A stretch of DNA of 64,000 nucleotides from Pilaira anomala (lineage: Eukaryota; Mucoromycota; Mucoromycetes; Mucorales; Mucoraceae), in contig JAIXMQ010000021.1 in NCBI GenBank assembly GCA_025716855.1, positions 124,001 through 188,000 of the forward strand. Direction: 5' to 3'. The position numbers and the translations under genes are program-made. A model generated the notes under the pieces. The model worked only from the letters and a program-made list of their open reading frames with translations. It ran no database searches and was not told the origin of the DNA. This document shows positions 35,173 through 46,159 of the stretch, piece by piece (within the stretch, counting starts at the first letter, position 1; each line of letters begins with the position of its first letter).

Positions 35173-35385
35173 TCTATCCTACAGCTTGAAATAGAGAAGC
35201 CTCGTTTAAGGTTTGTGAAAGATCGCTCGGAATTGGTGGTAAACTATCATCAGGTACAGAAGGGAGTTTAGGTTGCCGGTGGCGTCGAGCTTATTGCCTC
35301 TCAGCGTAAATGTTTTCTTCTTGTGGTTTCCGGATAGAACCGATGTCACTTTGAATAGTATTATTAGAACAGATCGCTCTACTAC
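35173..35385 (-). pseudogene. Second coding-like relic with in-frame stop
   Basis: Minus-strand reading gives NTIQSDIGSIRKPQEENIYA, a TAA at 35291-35293, then PKLPSVPDDSLPPIPSDLSQ and TLNEASLFQAVG before a stop. It may be part of the same decayed locus as the relic at 34845-35054. The competing 73-aa frame on the same strand is less protein-like. Confidence 0.3.
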
Positions 35386-35594
35386 GGAATAGGATAAATG
35401 CTTTGTGTAGCATCCTTCCTCCCCCATTATTACCTATCATCGCTTCTTAATGTGGGGGGGGGGGTTGACATTACCGAATTTTTTGACAATCACACCTACA
35501 TACAGACTCACGTGACTATCAACTTAAGGCATATTCCCAACGTCGAGAAAATTCGAACGCCTTCCTTTCTTTCTCTTCAATTACATTTTTAATC

Positions 35595-37346
35595 ATGATT
35601 GACTATAGTAAGCTTCCGACAGAAATATTAACTATTATTTTCGAATACCTGGATCCAGACCGCGTAATAACATCAACCAAAAAAAATATAATACAGTGTC
35701 AGCATACTTGCAAGAGCTGGGCTGTGGTAGCAAAAACGAATTTGTACCAAAAAATAGGGATTCAATATAATAGTAACGCAGCAAACTTATTTTTTAACAC
35801 CTTACTCGAGCATAATTTAGGATATTTGGTTAAATCCATTACCATCTATGGTTTGAAAAAAAAACACAATAACAGAATCCTATTGTCGAATTTAGTTTCA
35901 CAAATAGGCGATTTATGTCCAAACCTCAAAAATTTCAGTGTAAAGTACCCATTTATCAGTGTAGACTTTTGGAAATGTATCCAAAGTGAAAGATCAAAAG
36001 GCGCTTTCTCAAAACTACAAGTGGCAACAATACCATTGTGTTTCCGTAAGAATAAAGTAAATCAGTATTATAAAGCAGCCTACAGCTTAAAAGATACGTT
36101 AATTGAGCTTAGGATTCTACCCCGTGTCCCGATCGAAAACTTGGAGTCTTTTAAAAATATTAATACGCTTTATTTTCCCATTGATAACTCTAATGAAATA
36201 TATAAAATTGACCAGCATATTAAAGTATGTCCTTCTGTCAAATTCATCAATATAAATCCAACCGGTAACACTAAAGTATATCCACTCAATAATGATATAA
36301 ATGGAAGTTCAGTTAACATATGTCCTCAAGTCAGGCAGCTTTTAGTCAAGGATATACAATTTGACAATGAATTATTTGGCTACGTGATGAACGTATTTCC
36401 CAACTTGAACGAATTAAACATCCGTTTTAAGACTAAATCTCTGCCAAAACGCCTAAACAAAACATCAAACGAAATAGCACTTCAATTTCTTTCTTATTTA
36501 ATGAAGATTCCAAATGCAAGTGTCAATATTTTCCCAGTTGAAGATGTAGAGAGTTTATTGAAGAACTTCCAAGACATAAGTGGCATAAACAGAAATCTCA
36601 GTATTACGTATCAAAAGAACACAACAATTCCAAATAGTTTAACGCTATCAACAAACCGCCGAGGGATCAATATACTGGTGAATTCTTCAAACAATGAATA
36701 CCTTAATTTACCACGAATTGGAATGATCGAAAAATCTGGAAAAAGGCTTCAATCGATAACGCTGAATATGGGTATAAATTATAAACATATGAATGATTTA
36801 AACGGAATGGATGCCTTAAATAACGGAATCGATGTGTATCCTATTTTTCTCTATTGCCCCAACTTGAAAAGTATCCATATCTTGCATACTCCTTTATGTT
36901 TCTTAGGTATGCATGTACGGCAAGAAGAAAAATTCTCGCTTCACTCTGTCACCCTAGAAAGTTCTATTATTCATGATTCATTTTTTTCAAGATTCTCCCA
37001 TCTAACAAAATACATCAACACGTTAACAATACGCGACATAAATTTATTTAAAAAAAAGGAGTTACTTCATACCAATAGATACATTGATATGCCAGGCACC
37101 AAGCTCAACAGCATTCATTATCGTCTACCTTATTCTTTAAAACAACTTTTTTTAAAATTGAGAAAGACAAGAGATAATAATACTGACTGGTTTGCTTATT
37201 ATGATAATCACTTTCAAAAAAGCAGCAGAGAAAAATATGAGGCATCGTTACGTAATCAAAATTCGTTCTCACTTTTTATCTGTTGTCAAGATATTTTAAC
37301 TATTGAATGTGAGTTTGGATCAAAATCAATAGTTTTTAAAACGTGA
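35595..37346 (+). CDS. Intronless F-box / LRR-like protein (583 aa)
   Basis: One uninterrupted frame. Residues 1-50 are an F-box (LPTEILTIIFEYLDP, then CQHTCKSWAVVAKTNLY) that would bind Skp1 in an SCF ubiquitin ligase. The rest has irregular leucine-rich segments typical of substrate-recruiting F-box proteins (LCPNLKNFSV, VFPNLNELNI, YCPNLKSIHI). Such genes are amplified and fast-evolving in Mucorales. The lack of introns, unlike almost every neighbour, and the position beside a relic-rich spacer fit a recent duplicate or retrocopy. The substrate is unknown. Confidence 0.88.
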   Translation: MIDYSKLPTEILTIIFEYLDPDRVITSTKKNIIQCQHTCKSWAVVAKTNLYQKIGIQYNSNAANLFFNTLLEHNLGYLVKSITIYGLKKKHNNRILLSNLVSQIGDLCPNLKNFSVKYPFISVDFWKCIQSERSKGAFSKLQVATIPLCFRKNKVNQYYKAAYSLKDTLIELRILPRVPIENLESFKNINTLYFPIDNSNEIYKIDQHIKVCPSVKFININPTGNTKVYPLNNDINGSSVNICPQVRQLLVKDIQFDNELFGYVMNVFPNLNELNIRFKTKSLPKRLNKTSNEIALQFLSYLMKIPNASVNIFPVEDVESLLKNFQDISGINRNLSITYQKNTTIPNSLTLSTNRRGINILVNSSNNEYLNLPRIGMIEKSGKRLQSITLNMGINYKHMNDLNGMDALNNGIDVYPIFLYCPNLKSIHILHTPLCFLGMHVRQEEKFSLHSVTLESSIIHDSFFSRFSHLTKYINTLTIRDINLFKKKELLHTNRYIDMPGTKLNSIHYRLPYSLKQLFLKLRKTRDNNTDWFAYYDNHFQKSSREKYEASLRNQNSFSLFICCQDILTIECEFGSKSIVFKT

Positions 37347-37875
37347 ATGAGTTTTTAAAAATAAAGCATATAAAGAAAAAATAGAGGGATAAACCTGCTT
37401 GTCGTTTACTTATCATGTGAAATGCGTCTGTCAAAAAAAAAAAACCCCCCTTCCCGGGAAAGATGATTTGGTAATTTCAATCCCCACATTAAGAAGCGAC
37501 TTGTACATATATGCTACACATAAAGCATACTTTTATGCTATTTCATAATATCATAGCAATGAAGAAGCCGATTATTAGAAAGAACTCTATTTCCCCCCAT
37601 AAGGTACCAGTTAAAAAAAAAGAAGAAAAAAATGACTCATGAACTATTCATGCCAATTGCTTATTTTTTTTTTAAAGGTCAAATTAAAGGTGACCAAAGA
37701 GAATTTAGATTTATGTGAGATGTACCAATAAGCTGTCTTAAATGTAAATGATTCAAATTTTAGTCACAAAAAAAAAAAGATGACACAAAAAGAATCTGGA
37801 GGGAATTAAAAAGAGAAAATCCATATATAAATCCCTTTTCTTCTTTTTAACTAAATTAATAAAAAAAAAAAAAAA
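37347..37875. other. Intergenic spacer
   Basis: AT-rich promoter region of the ILV6 gene, with short poly-A/C runs. Nothing else was seen. Confidence 0.7.
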
Positions 37876-39098
37876 ATGTTTAGGTCTATTGCAACTCGTG
37901 TTGTAAGTAAAAAAAAAATCCATAATATGATGTATATATAAAGCAATCATCATTTAATTCAATCCATTCACTCAGGTCCAAACACGCTCTTCTCCTGTAT
38001 TTTGTAATGCACGTTTCTTAGCTAGTCAGACTGGTTCTGCAACTTCAGCCATTTCATTCAAGAAACATATCCGTCAACGTCGTTTTGCACCTGTCCCAGG
38101 TGTACCCGCACCTACCGTAGAAGACGCAGTCAGTAACATTCTTTATAATACCCCTCCTCCCAGTCTTGAACCTGAAACTCGTCATGTCTTAAACTGCTTG
38201 GTTCAAAACGAACCCGGTGTCTTGAGTCGTGTTTCCGGTTGTTTAGCTGCTCGTGGCTTCAATATCGAATCTCTTGTCGTTGCCAAGACGGAAGTACAAG
38301 ATCTTTCTCGTATGACAATTGTATTTAATGGACGTAACGTTCAAATTGAACAAGCTAGACGTCAATTAGAAGATTTGGTAAGTTTCTTTAAATTTATACA
38401 TAATTAAAAAAGAGGTTCTTGTGAAATTTTAACATACATGTAATTTTTTTTTTTTTTTTTAAAAAAAAAAGGTTCCTGTTTGGGCTGTATTGGATTATAC
38501 AAAGACAAAGTTAGTTGAACGTGAACTTTTATTGATCAAGGTTTCTATTCTTGGTCCTGAACATTTACATGAACAATTACCTACTCATAAATTGGATGAT
38601 GATACTGAATATGAGGATGAAAACGTTTCTCGTTACGAAAGTGTAAGCAATGAGTCCAAGTTAAAAGAAGAGAAAAGAAGAGGAAAGAGGTTAATTGTGT
38701 TTTTTTTTGTAGAAGCAATATACTGCTCCTGCTGATACCCTTCGTGAGACTTTCTCTCACTTACGTGCTTTAACTGAACTTACTCGTCTCTTTGACGGTA
38801 AGGTCGTTGACGTATCTTCTGATTCTGTCATTATTGAATTATGTGCTAAATCCTCAAGATTACAATCTTTCATGAAACTTTGTAAACCTTTTGGTATTCT
38901 TGAGGCATCAAGAACAGGTAAAGGGAACATATAAAATAGTGTGTGTGTGTGTGTGTGTACAATTTATTAACGACATATAAATTATTAGGTATTATGGCTA
39001 TGCCTAGATCTCCTGTGCATGATCATTATGAACCCCAAACTGAACACTCTTATGAAGACACTGAAGCCGTTGATGCTTCTATGCTTCCTCCTGGATAA
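37876..39098 (+). CDS. ILV6: Acetolactate synthase regulatory (small) subunit, mitochondrial (304 aa)
   Basis: Exons 37876-37902, 37976-38377, 38472-38642, 38713-38917 and 38989-39098 join in phase. The N-terminus (MFRSIATRVVQTRSSP) is basic and Ser/Arg-rich, as in a mitochondrial presequence. An ACT domain follows at about 95-165 (HVLNCLVQNEPGVLSRVSGC, then RGFNIESLVVAKTE), with the ALS_ss C-terminal domain (LFDGKVVDVSSDSVIIELC, KPFGILEASRTGIMAMPRS). The subunit activates the Ilv2 catalytic subunit and confers valine feedback in branched-chain amino-acid synthesis. The 27-nt first exon is needed for the targeting peptide. Confidence 0.95.
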
Positions 39099-40380
39099 AT
39101 AGCTTTTTAATTTATATACATATTTTTTTTATTCAAGTCTCTATTAACGCATTTTTTTTTTTCATTCCATTAAATATTTTGTTTTTATATATATCATCTT
39201 GACTCATACTTTTTCTATTGGATAAAGTACCTTATTGATTGGAGAAGAGTACTGAGCGGTTAATGAAATAAAACGTACTTTTGTTGTTTGACATTATCTA
39301 GCGGCAAAGCATGTGTGTGAAGATAAAACAGTTATTTTACTCATAAATAAGAGCAATCAGTAATATTCGTACTTGTTGAAAAATGTATAAAACTATGATT
39401 GTTCAAATGACATGCATAATTCTGAAAAATTTATATTAAAACTGATAGATAATATGCTCTCATATAAAAAAAAAACATTTGCTTGCTATATAACGTGTAA
39501 CAGTAACACAAGAAGCGGAAGTTGTATAACAAAAATGTGGATCTACATGAAACACTTTAAGATACCAATGATATCATATCCAAGTAATCATAACTTACAA
39601 ATAACGATGAGAAGTTAACATTCTGCCTTCTATGTTAGCAATATAGCTAATATATATATACGATAAGTGAAAATGACAACTGTGGCAACTTTGATTTTTC
39701 AAAAATACATGTTTATGCGTTTTTAGGATCAGTTAAAGGATGATCCTTCTAACATTAAAGCATGAACAAGGTTTACTATTATACTACATAAAGTGAATGA
39801 AACAACTGTATTTTTAAGAATATGTTTATTTATTAAAAGGAATTATAATTACTATGAGCCATGATGGGTGTATCTATATGAAAAAAAAAAAAATAACCAG
39901 TAAACCGCCTATTTCTAGAGTCAATAGCCACCAAGAAACAACAAGGCTTAGACTGACGCGAGGGGCCAGCGGGTCCAAGTCGAGACTCGATGGAAGTATG
40001 GTGGAAGTATAGCTACCAGGCTTAGACTGACGCGAAGGCCAGCGGGTCCGTTCGCCTACAACGTTGGCATACTCAACAATGTGGTGGCCGTATAGCTACC
40101 AGGCTTAGACTGACGCGAAGGCCAGCGGGTCCGTTCGCCTACGACGTTGGCACGCGTACTATTGACCGTTTTACTGAGTAAGTAAACTTACCTTTTGTTT
40201 TCCTTGAATTGCACAATTGAAGAAGAAAAAAAGACGAACAAAAAGAAAAAAGACGACAGAAAGAAAAAAAAAAAAAAATCCTTGCATTAAATAGAGGTAC
40301 GCGTGGCTTATCCACTAAAAAAAACAGTTACAGTATTCGCACTTCAGACAAAAAATAGTCCTTTTTTATTATGTATACAA
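39099..40380. other. 1.3 kb spacer containing a GC-rich triple repeat
   Basis: The first 800 bp are AT-rich without structure; the last part holds the repeat at 39943-40165. The short plus-strand frame at 39412-39618 has no protein-like features beyond chance. Confidence 0.6.
39943..40165. repeat. Three tandem copies of a GC-rich unit (74-83 bp)
   Basis: The core GGCTTAGACTGACGCGA plus GGCCAGCGGGTCC starts at 39945, 40019 and 40102. Copies 2 and 3 are nearly identical and continue with GTTCGCCTAC(A/G)ACGTTGGCA; copy 1 diverges after the core. Copies are linked by GTATAGCTACCAGG. The GC content is far above the surroundings. No coding frame or known RNA fold was recognised. Confidence 0.85.
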
Positions 40381-41617
40381 TTATTGAGTAATAGGTCTTT
40401 TGTATCCAACAAGGTACCCTAAAATATTCGATAAACTAACAATCCCAATCAATTTGTTTTCTTGATCCACAATAATCAATCGATACACTCTTTGTTTTCG
40501 AATCGTTCTAAAGATCGAATGAAGTGTATCATTTAATGTACATGTGTGTACTCCTGGGTAATCTTTTGGTCTGGCTTCCATTGCTTCTCCAACTGGTACA
40601 TCCAATTCTTTATATTTACCTGATCTAGCAATACTCTATACATATATTTTTTTATATTAATACCTCTTTTCTCTATCCATTTTTTCTTCTTCTCTCATTT
40701 ACCATCACATCAATCGTCTCATATACATTAATTACTACATTATTTGAATCTACTATAGGTACTGCACTGATATTTTGTTCCACAAACATGTTGATTACTT
40801 GAATTACCGGTGTCGACATGGACGCTGTAGCAATATTATCATAAGTTCCAATCCTGAGTTCAGATAAAGGTTGACGTAAAACCTTGGTATGTTTAAACTA
40901 ACATATATATAAAGAAAAATGTTAATATATATATATATAAAGATATAATTTAAACATATGAATCATCTTTACATTAGAAGCAATGAATTTTAATATACGA
41001 TATTGTGTAATTACTGACACAATCATTTCAGTCCCTGTTTCCGGTTCAATATCTAATAACGGTACACGATGCACTCTACTCTCTGCCAATAGGTGACACG
41101 CGTCATAAAGTGTAGCCATAGGATCCATCGAGACCAGTTGTGGTGCTGGTGCTCCTACCAGTTTCTCAACTTGTCGTAAATGAGCTAATTCGAAACTTTC
41201 TATTTCCCGAAACGCTTCTTCTACGGAGGAATGGGTATAATAGTATTGTATTAAATTGATAAAATCCGCTACGGTTAACATGCCTGCAAACTTTTGATCT
41301 TCACTACTCCATAAAGGTGCAGACACAATGCCTTTTTTTTTTTTTCTTTCTTTTTAGTTTCATTCATTTATTTTTCTTGTCATTCTGTGCTTACCGTTTT
41401 GTACAAGTGCATTTAAAGCCTTTTTCACTAAAAGTCGAGTATCAAATACAATAAGCCGATAACTCACAGGTAAAACGTCATATGCTGTATGTTGTTTTAA
41501 AAAGGAACACATTAAAGATTGAATTTCACAAGCTTGTTCGGGTAAAGGAGGTGTTGACCCATTGGATTCTCTATCGAACTCGGTTGAAGAAGGTATACTT
41601 GAAGAAAAGTATGCCAT
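40381..41617 (-). CDS. SNF4: AMPK gamma subunit Snf4 (343 aa, four CBS motifs)
   Basis: Exons 41617-41395, 41331-40973, 40897-40703 and 40635-40381 join in phase. After a short N-terminus, four CBS motifs follow: LKQHTAYDVLPVSYRLIVFD, then SAPLWSSEDQKFAGMLTVAD; SMDPMATLYDACHLLAESRV; MSTPVIQVINMFVEQNISAV; and DTLHSIFRTIRKQRVYRLII with IGIVSLSNILGYLV. The gamma subunit binds AMP/ADP/ATP and activates the Snf1 kinase complex when glucose is low. The length and the HRVP and YRLI context agree with fungal Snf4. Confidence 0.95.
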
Positions 41618-42068
41618 AGTTGTAAATGGTTTATGTGTTTTTTTTTAAAAAAAAGAAGAGAACCCCAAATTACTAATAATTGTTTTACTTAAAGCCCCGG
41701 AATCCACGAAATCAGCGGTTTCTTAAGTGTGAGTACAAAAAGATCGATATTTAAGCGATTTTTTTTAGTGTATATATATATATATATATATACAGGAACG
41801 GAGTGGAGAACTTGTTGTTGTCTAATTTATCGCTTACAATGCTTAAGAGAAACGGTCCTATTCTGATTACACATACTTTTTTATTTCAAAAAGAATAAAA
41901 GAAAGATGTCAAGAATCCTCTCCTGAATTTATATCAACAAAAAGGAGCGGGTAAAATATATAGAATTACAGTAAACTAGAGGTACTAAGTCACTTCTGCA
42001 TGAAGATTCTGTTTTTTTTTATCATCAAAAGGGTCATTTTATTGATACATCTATATATATATATAAAA
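41618..42068. other. Spacer between two minus-strand genes
   Basis: Promoter of SNF4 and 3' flank of the methyltransferase gene. It contains a (TA)n tract at about 41770-41792. No gene. Confidence 0.7.
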
Positions 42069-43370
42069 CTATTTCCCTGAAAGCTTCAACAACAATTTCT
42101 CCCAATGTGGTACCTGTGAATATAATTGTAACTTATATATCCTAACAGCCGTTGTATATTCATAGTGCTTCAATTCTAACTTTTCCATATAGTTCAACTG
42201 CGATATATTAAAATATTTTCTACACAGGCTGAAAAACATGTCTTCTTCCTTTCCAGAAAGTCCTCTTTGTTTATAACACAAGTACATCACTGTGCTTTCA
42301 TCACACAGGTCTCGAAATGTCGATATCAAACTTGAGAAATGAACAACATTATAAAGCAGATCGGAGGCTATAATCATATCGAGTCGACCTTCTCTCGTTA
42401 TATTTCCCGCATCCACTCTATTCCCCCAACTCAACGGTACAATCTCTAGATTCTTTGAAGGCTTGATATAATTCAAATCTTGGTTCCTTGATATTAATTC
42501 CAACGCCTCTGGCAAGTCGGTCAAAATAATTTGTGGTGCTGATGAAATATGTGGTTGCTGTGTTTGATAGTATTGCGCAATGGAGAGTCCAATATACCCT
42601 GTACCTGCACTTAGATCCAGTATTCTTTTGTTGGATAAATGGTTTGGATCGTCTGCAATTAATTTTATAAGGAACTTTGTCATCACAATAGCTGAATCCC
42701 ATATCTTTCCTGGTGTACCATCATTCCATTGTTCTTTTAAAAGAAAATACGTACTTTTAGATAGACAAGATTCTAAAGCTCTATATTGCTGTCCTTCCAA
42801 TGCATTTAAGCGTGGATAATTTCTATCTTCTTTTAAAGAACCATCATTATCATCTATAATAAAAAGGGGTCCTACAGTTAAAGGTAAGATATGTATCGTC
42901 GATGAATTCGAATGGCTGCTACTGTCTTTCTTAATAAGGGATATATAAAACGGCTGCTGACGTTGAATAGGTACAGACGTTATGATTCTGTATTCTAAAC
43001 CACCAATGGGTTTATGAGGGTGGAACCCTTCCGATCTTGCGGCCTCAGGGTCCCAGGCATCTTCAGTAATTGGTCTGGTCTGAATGAAAGAAGGAAGTGC
43101 AAATTTGTTGTTGATTAATAGTTCACATTTTAAATGAATAGGGTATAGATGTTGATCCATTAATAATCCCATTTCAGTGACAAGTTTTAAATCCATTCGA
43201 TACCACTTGTTTAACTGGATCTTATTTTTAATTGAGCGGTGTAACACAATTCGAAGTAAATTGCAATTCTTATATAATGGTTTATAAAATTCATCCGCTA
43301 CTGCTGCTGTTTGAACCTTCTTCTTGTGGTTGGTTTTAAGTGGTACGATATTATTAGTTTTTCTAAACAT
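42069..43370 (-). CDS. METTL21/Methyltransf_16-type protein methyltransferase (433 aa)
   Basis: Intronless. The C-terminal half is a class I SAM methyltransferase of the lysine-methyltransferase-like group: GKIWDSAIVMTKFL (pre-motif), ILDLSAGTGYIGLSIAQ (SAM-binding motif I), IILTDLPEALELISRN (motif II, acidic D), LSWGN, and DMIIASDLLYNVVHFSSLIS. The last corresponds to the D/N-x-x-Y/F catalytic-region motif of the METTL21 group. The N-terminal 180 residues form an arrestin- or C2-like beta region (YRIITSVPIQRQQPFYISLI) with no known match. The target protein is unknown. Confidence 0.85.
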   Translation of the reverse strand: MFRKTNNIVPLKTNHKKKVQTAAVADEFYKPLYKNCNLLRIVLHRSIKNKIQLNKWYRMDLKLVTEMGLLMDQHLYPIHLKCELLINNKFALPSFIQTRPITEDAWDPEAARSEGFHPHKPIGGLEYRIITSVPIQRQQPFYISLIKKDSSSHSNSSTIHILPLTVGPLFIIDDNDGSLKEDRNYPRLNALEGQQYRALESCLSKSTYFLLKEQWNDGTPGKIWDSAIVMTKFLIKLIADDPNHLSNKRILDLSAGTGYIGLSIAQYYQTQQPHISSAPQIILTDLPEALELISRNQDLNYIKPSKNLEIVPLSWGNRVDAGNITREGRLDMIIASDLLYNVVHFSSLISTFRDLCDESTVMYLCYKQRGLSGKEEDMFFSLCRKYFNISQLNYMEKLELKHYEYTTAVRIYKLQLYSQVPHWEKLLLKLSGK

Positions 43371-44558
43371 GTTGAATTAGAAAGAAAAAAAAAAAAAGAG
43401 AGAGAGAGAGAGCGAAAATAAAAGGAATGTAGTTTTTCAAATATTATACATTAAAATAAAAAACTTCCGATTGAAGAAGTGAATGGATCAAAAAATGGAC
43501 AACACATGTATAACAAAATAACTTTATCACCTTTTTTTTTTTTGCAAGAGTAGTGTTAATTAAATTTAATCTTATCATTGACCATAGATGAAACAAACAC
43601 ACGTTCTAATACTCTCCCTCCTTCTCTTTCTCTTTCTCTTTTTCTCAACAGGGCAAACCAAAAGACGAATAGTTGAAAACAAGTAGGAGACAACTCAATT
43701 ATTTTAAGAAGAAACGATTACATTATAGAATCCATAAAGTTACACTGCAACTTTTTATTTATGTGTCAGAAGAGTAACTACTTTTTATTTTAATCTGCCG
43801 TTACACACATTATGTAAAAAAAAAACAGGATTTACAAAACTAGTAAATAAGACCATATTTAGATATTTTTATATACAAGAGAGGGGGGGGAAATTTGATG
43901 AATTTGCAAAATGATGATTTACTATTAATATACCTATTAAAGCAAACCGTTTTTATAAAGCCTTTTGTTACACGGTCTCAAATGCAATCATTTATATGCT
44001 TCCCGTGTTTAAGATACAACACTTTAAAAGATTATGTCATGGATCCAATTAGAAAATTTTACGCCAAGAGGTTCTATTTCTTTCTTTTTTTCAAATGAAT
44101 GATTTTATCATTGTCAAAAAAGAAAGAAGGTAATTTGAAACAAAAAAAAAAAAGTTAAAAGTTATTAATAAAAGGAACTTTATTTCAACAAAAAAAATTT
44201 TCTTTTATTTTATTTTTTTATTTCGCTATATTTGAGTATAATAGTAAATTAAAAGGAGAAAGATGTGGTCTTTGTAAGAAAAAAAAAAAAAAAAATGATT
44301 TGCAAAAAAAAAAAAAGCAAGCCCCAATCGTCCCTCCTTTTATTTTGTCATCCCCTTCTTTGGACATGTAATAATCCCTGATCAAACAAAGTATTTCATA
44401 TATTACCCTTAATTTTATTTTCTTTTTACTTTTTCTCTCTTTTTTTTTTTAAACAAAAAAAAAAAAACCACTTTCTCTCTCTCTTTTATTTCTACTCAAC
44501 TATTCAACTGTCAAAAAAAAAAAAAAAAAAAGTCATTTTCTAGAACAAAAATAAAAAG
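43371..44558. other. 1.2 kb spacer, divergent promoter region
   Basis: Between the divergent methyltransferase and fucosyltransferase genes. Rich in A/T homopolymers and CT tracts (43611-43650). The frame at 43895-44098 is short, AT-driven and unsupported. Confidence 0.65.
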
Positions 44559-46028
44559 ATGACACCATTCTTCAATCCAATAAGACCAAAAAACAGAAAA
44601 ACAAGTATTCTATGTGTTATCATCATCATCTCTTTATTATTTTGTTTCTCATTACCACATAAAAGTAACCCTACTATCCTTCGATTTTCTTTACTACGAC
44701 CTACTACATTAATTTCTCCAAATTCAAATACTCTACTATCGTCATCATCATCATCACCACCAACTCAACAAGAAGAAAAATATTTAGCCTATTTACCTCA
44801 TTCGGGCTTATCCAACCAACGTATCGAACTATCCAACGCATTACTACTCTCTCACATGTTAAACAGAACTCTGATAGTACCTCCAGCCTTTTTAGGCACA
44901 GTCTTTGGCTGGATGGTCAGAGACCGCCTCACCGACCGCCTCGAATGGTTAACGACCCCAAAGAACTTTGACCAACTCTGCCAACACCCAACTCCCGGTC
45001 GACTCGCCAGCTACTTACAACGATCCCGATGTGAAGAGTACCGTAACTTTGGCACCATCGAATGGACGGAGCTACACAATTTCCAACCGCTCCTCGACCT
45101 TGGCCTCAAGATCAAGTTCCAAAACATCGTCTCCATGGACTCACTCACTCAAGAACTGCAGATCAAAAACGTTCAAAAGGACGTCTACTTGCATCAAGAT
45201 ATTCAGTTATACGATTGGCGACTCTACCAGAACAGAACCGAGGCTACCGAACTATTACAAGATCAACTGAATTATTTTGATTCCTTTGGCGGTAAGAGGT
45301 ATTTCAAAGTCTTGATACCTAAACATTTTGAAAGAAGGCAAGAGAAACTGCTGTACCTGGGCGGTATCTTTGGATCGACAAGGATGACTATTGTAGATCC
45401 TAAACATCGTCTCATGAAAGAAAAGATTGCAGATGTCTTGCATTATCGCTTAGATACGCCTTTAGGAGAAACAGTCAATGCCATTGTCAATTACCTAGGT
45501 GGAAAAGGTAGCTTCATGTCGGTTCATTTCAGAACAGGCGATATTCCTTTCAAGAAGGAAATTAGTAACAACCTAAACAATTTCATCAAAAACATGACCC
45601 TCATGGTAGGTCAGGAACAAGGCCCTGATTATTGTGTCAGCATGGAAGATAACCTGGACAACGACGGCGACGATCAAAAAAGAAGATCGGATCAGGAAGA
45701 AAAAGATTATCTGGCTTTGTTAGGGAGAAATGTGCGTGTTTATGTCGCTACTGATCATAAAGATCCTAGAGCAGATCAAAGTGAATTATTACCTTGGTTT
45801 GATCAATTTCCTTGTACTACAACCTTATCCGACTTACCGGAACACTTGTTTAATCCTCTGGATAAATTAAGGGATCTAACTAATCCGTCTAAACCTCTAA
45901 AGAAATTTTTAATCCCCATCGTCGACGCTATGGTCGCGGCTCATGCAAGATATATACTAACTACCCCACGATCTACTTTTTCAAAATATATCGAGGAATT
46001 ACATAAAGCTTGGATACATAATAAATAA
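44559..46028 (+). CDS. O-fucosyltransferase-family type II membrane protein (489 aa)
   Basis: Single exon. A cytosolic basic stretch (PIRPKNRKTS) and one TM helix at about 20-36 (ILCVIIIISLLFCFSL) are followed by a Ser/Pro stem: a Golgi type II layout. The luminal domain begins AYLPHSGLSNQRIELSNALL and LNRTLIVPP, as in the GDP-fucose O-fucosyltransferase superfamily (nucleotide-binding G-x-x-N-Q-R). It has SVHFRTGDI, the H-x-R-x-x-D donor motif, and ends YILTTPRSTFSKYIEE. It probably transfers fucose to protein or glycan in the ER/Golgi; the acceptor is unknown. Confidence 0.87.
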   Translation: MTPFFNPIRPKNRKTSILCVIIIISLLFCFSLPHKSNPTILRFSLLRPTTLISPNSNTLLSSSSSSPPTQQEEKYLAYLPHSGLSNQRIELSNALLLSHMLNRTLIVPPAFLGTVFGWMVRDRLTDRLEWLTTPKNFDQLCQHPTPGRLASYLQRSRCEEYRNFGTIEWTELHNFQPLLDLGLKIKFQNIVSMDSLTQELQIKNVQKDVYLHQDIQLYDWRLYQNRTEATELLQDQLNYFDSFGGKRYFKVLIPKHFERRQEKLLYLGGIFGSTRMTIVDPKHRLMKEKIADVLHYRLDTPLGETVNAIVNYLGGKGSFMSVHFRTGDIPFKKEISNNLNNFIKNMTLMVGQEQGPDYCVSMEDNLDNDGDDQKRRSDQEEKDYLALLGRNVRVYVATDHKDPRADQSELLPWFDQFPCTTTLSDLPEHLFNPLDKLRDLTNPSKPLKKFLIPIVDAMVAAHARYILTTPRSTFSKYIEELHKAWIHNK

Positions 46029-46071
46029 ATAAAGTTGTACATATAGTTATATTTTATATATAAAAAAAGGG

Positions 46072-46075
<4 letters not shown>

Positions 46076-46127
<52 letters not shown>
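46076..46127. repeat. (TG)n microsatellite, about 52 bp
   Basis: Near-perfect dinucleotide tract between the fucosyltransferase and ERV14 3' ends, with one C interruption near the end. Confidence 0.95.
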
Positions 46128-46159
46128 ATATAATATCTGTTTATGTATATATATTTTTT

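Larger units (their letters stand above)
32741..35594. other. 2.85 kb spacer with degenerate repeats and pseudogene relics
   Basis: Holds a hairpin TTATTATC/GATAATAA near 32849-32872, a TATAAA...AATAAA stretch (33099-33215) resembling a degenerate LTR, tandem-like repeats (33384-33960) and two minus-strand coding-like relics (34845-35054 and 35173-35385). No intact gene is supported. Confidence 0.5.

Noticed and set aside
39941..40165. GC-rich repeat as a CRISPR-like array
   Set aside because: Only three diverged units in a eukaryotic spacer, with unequal periods and no cas genes; not a CRISPR array.
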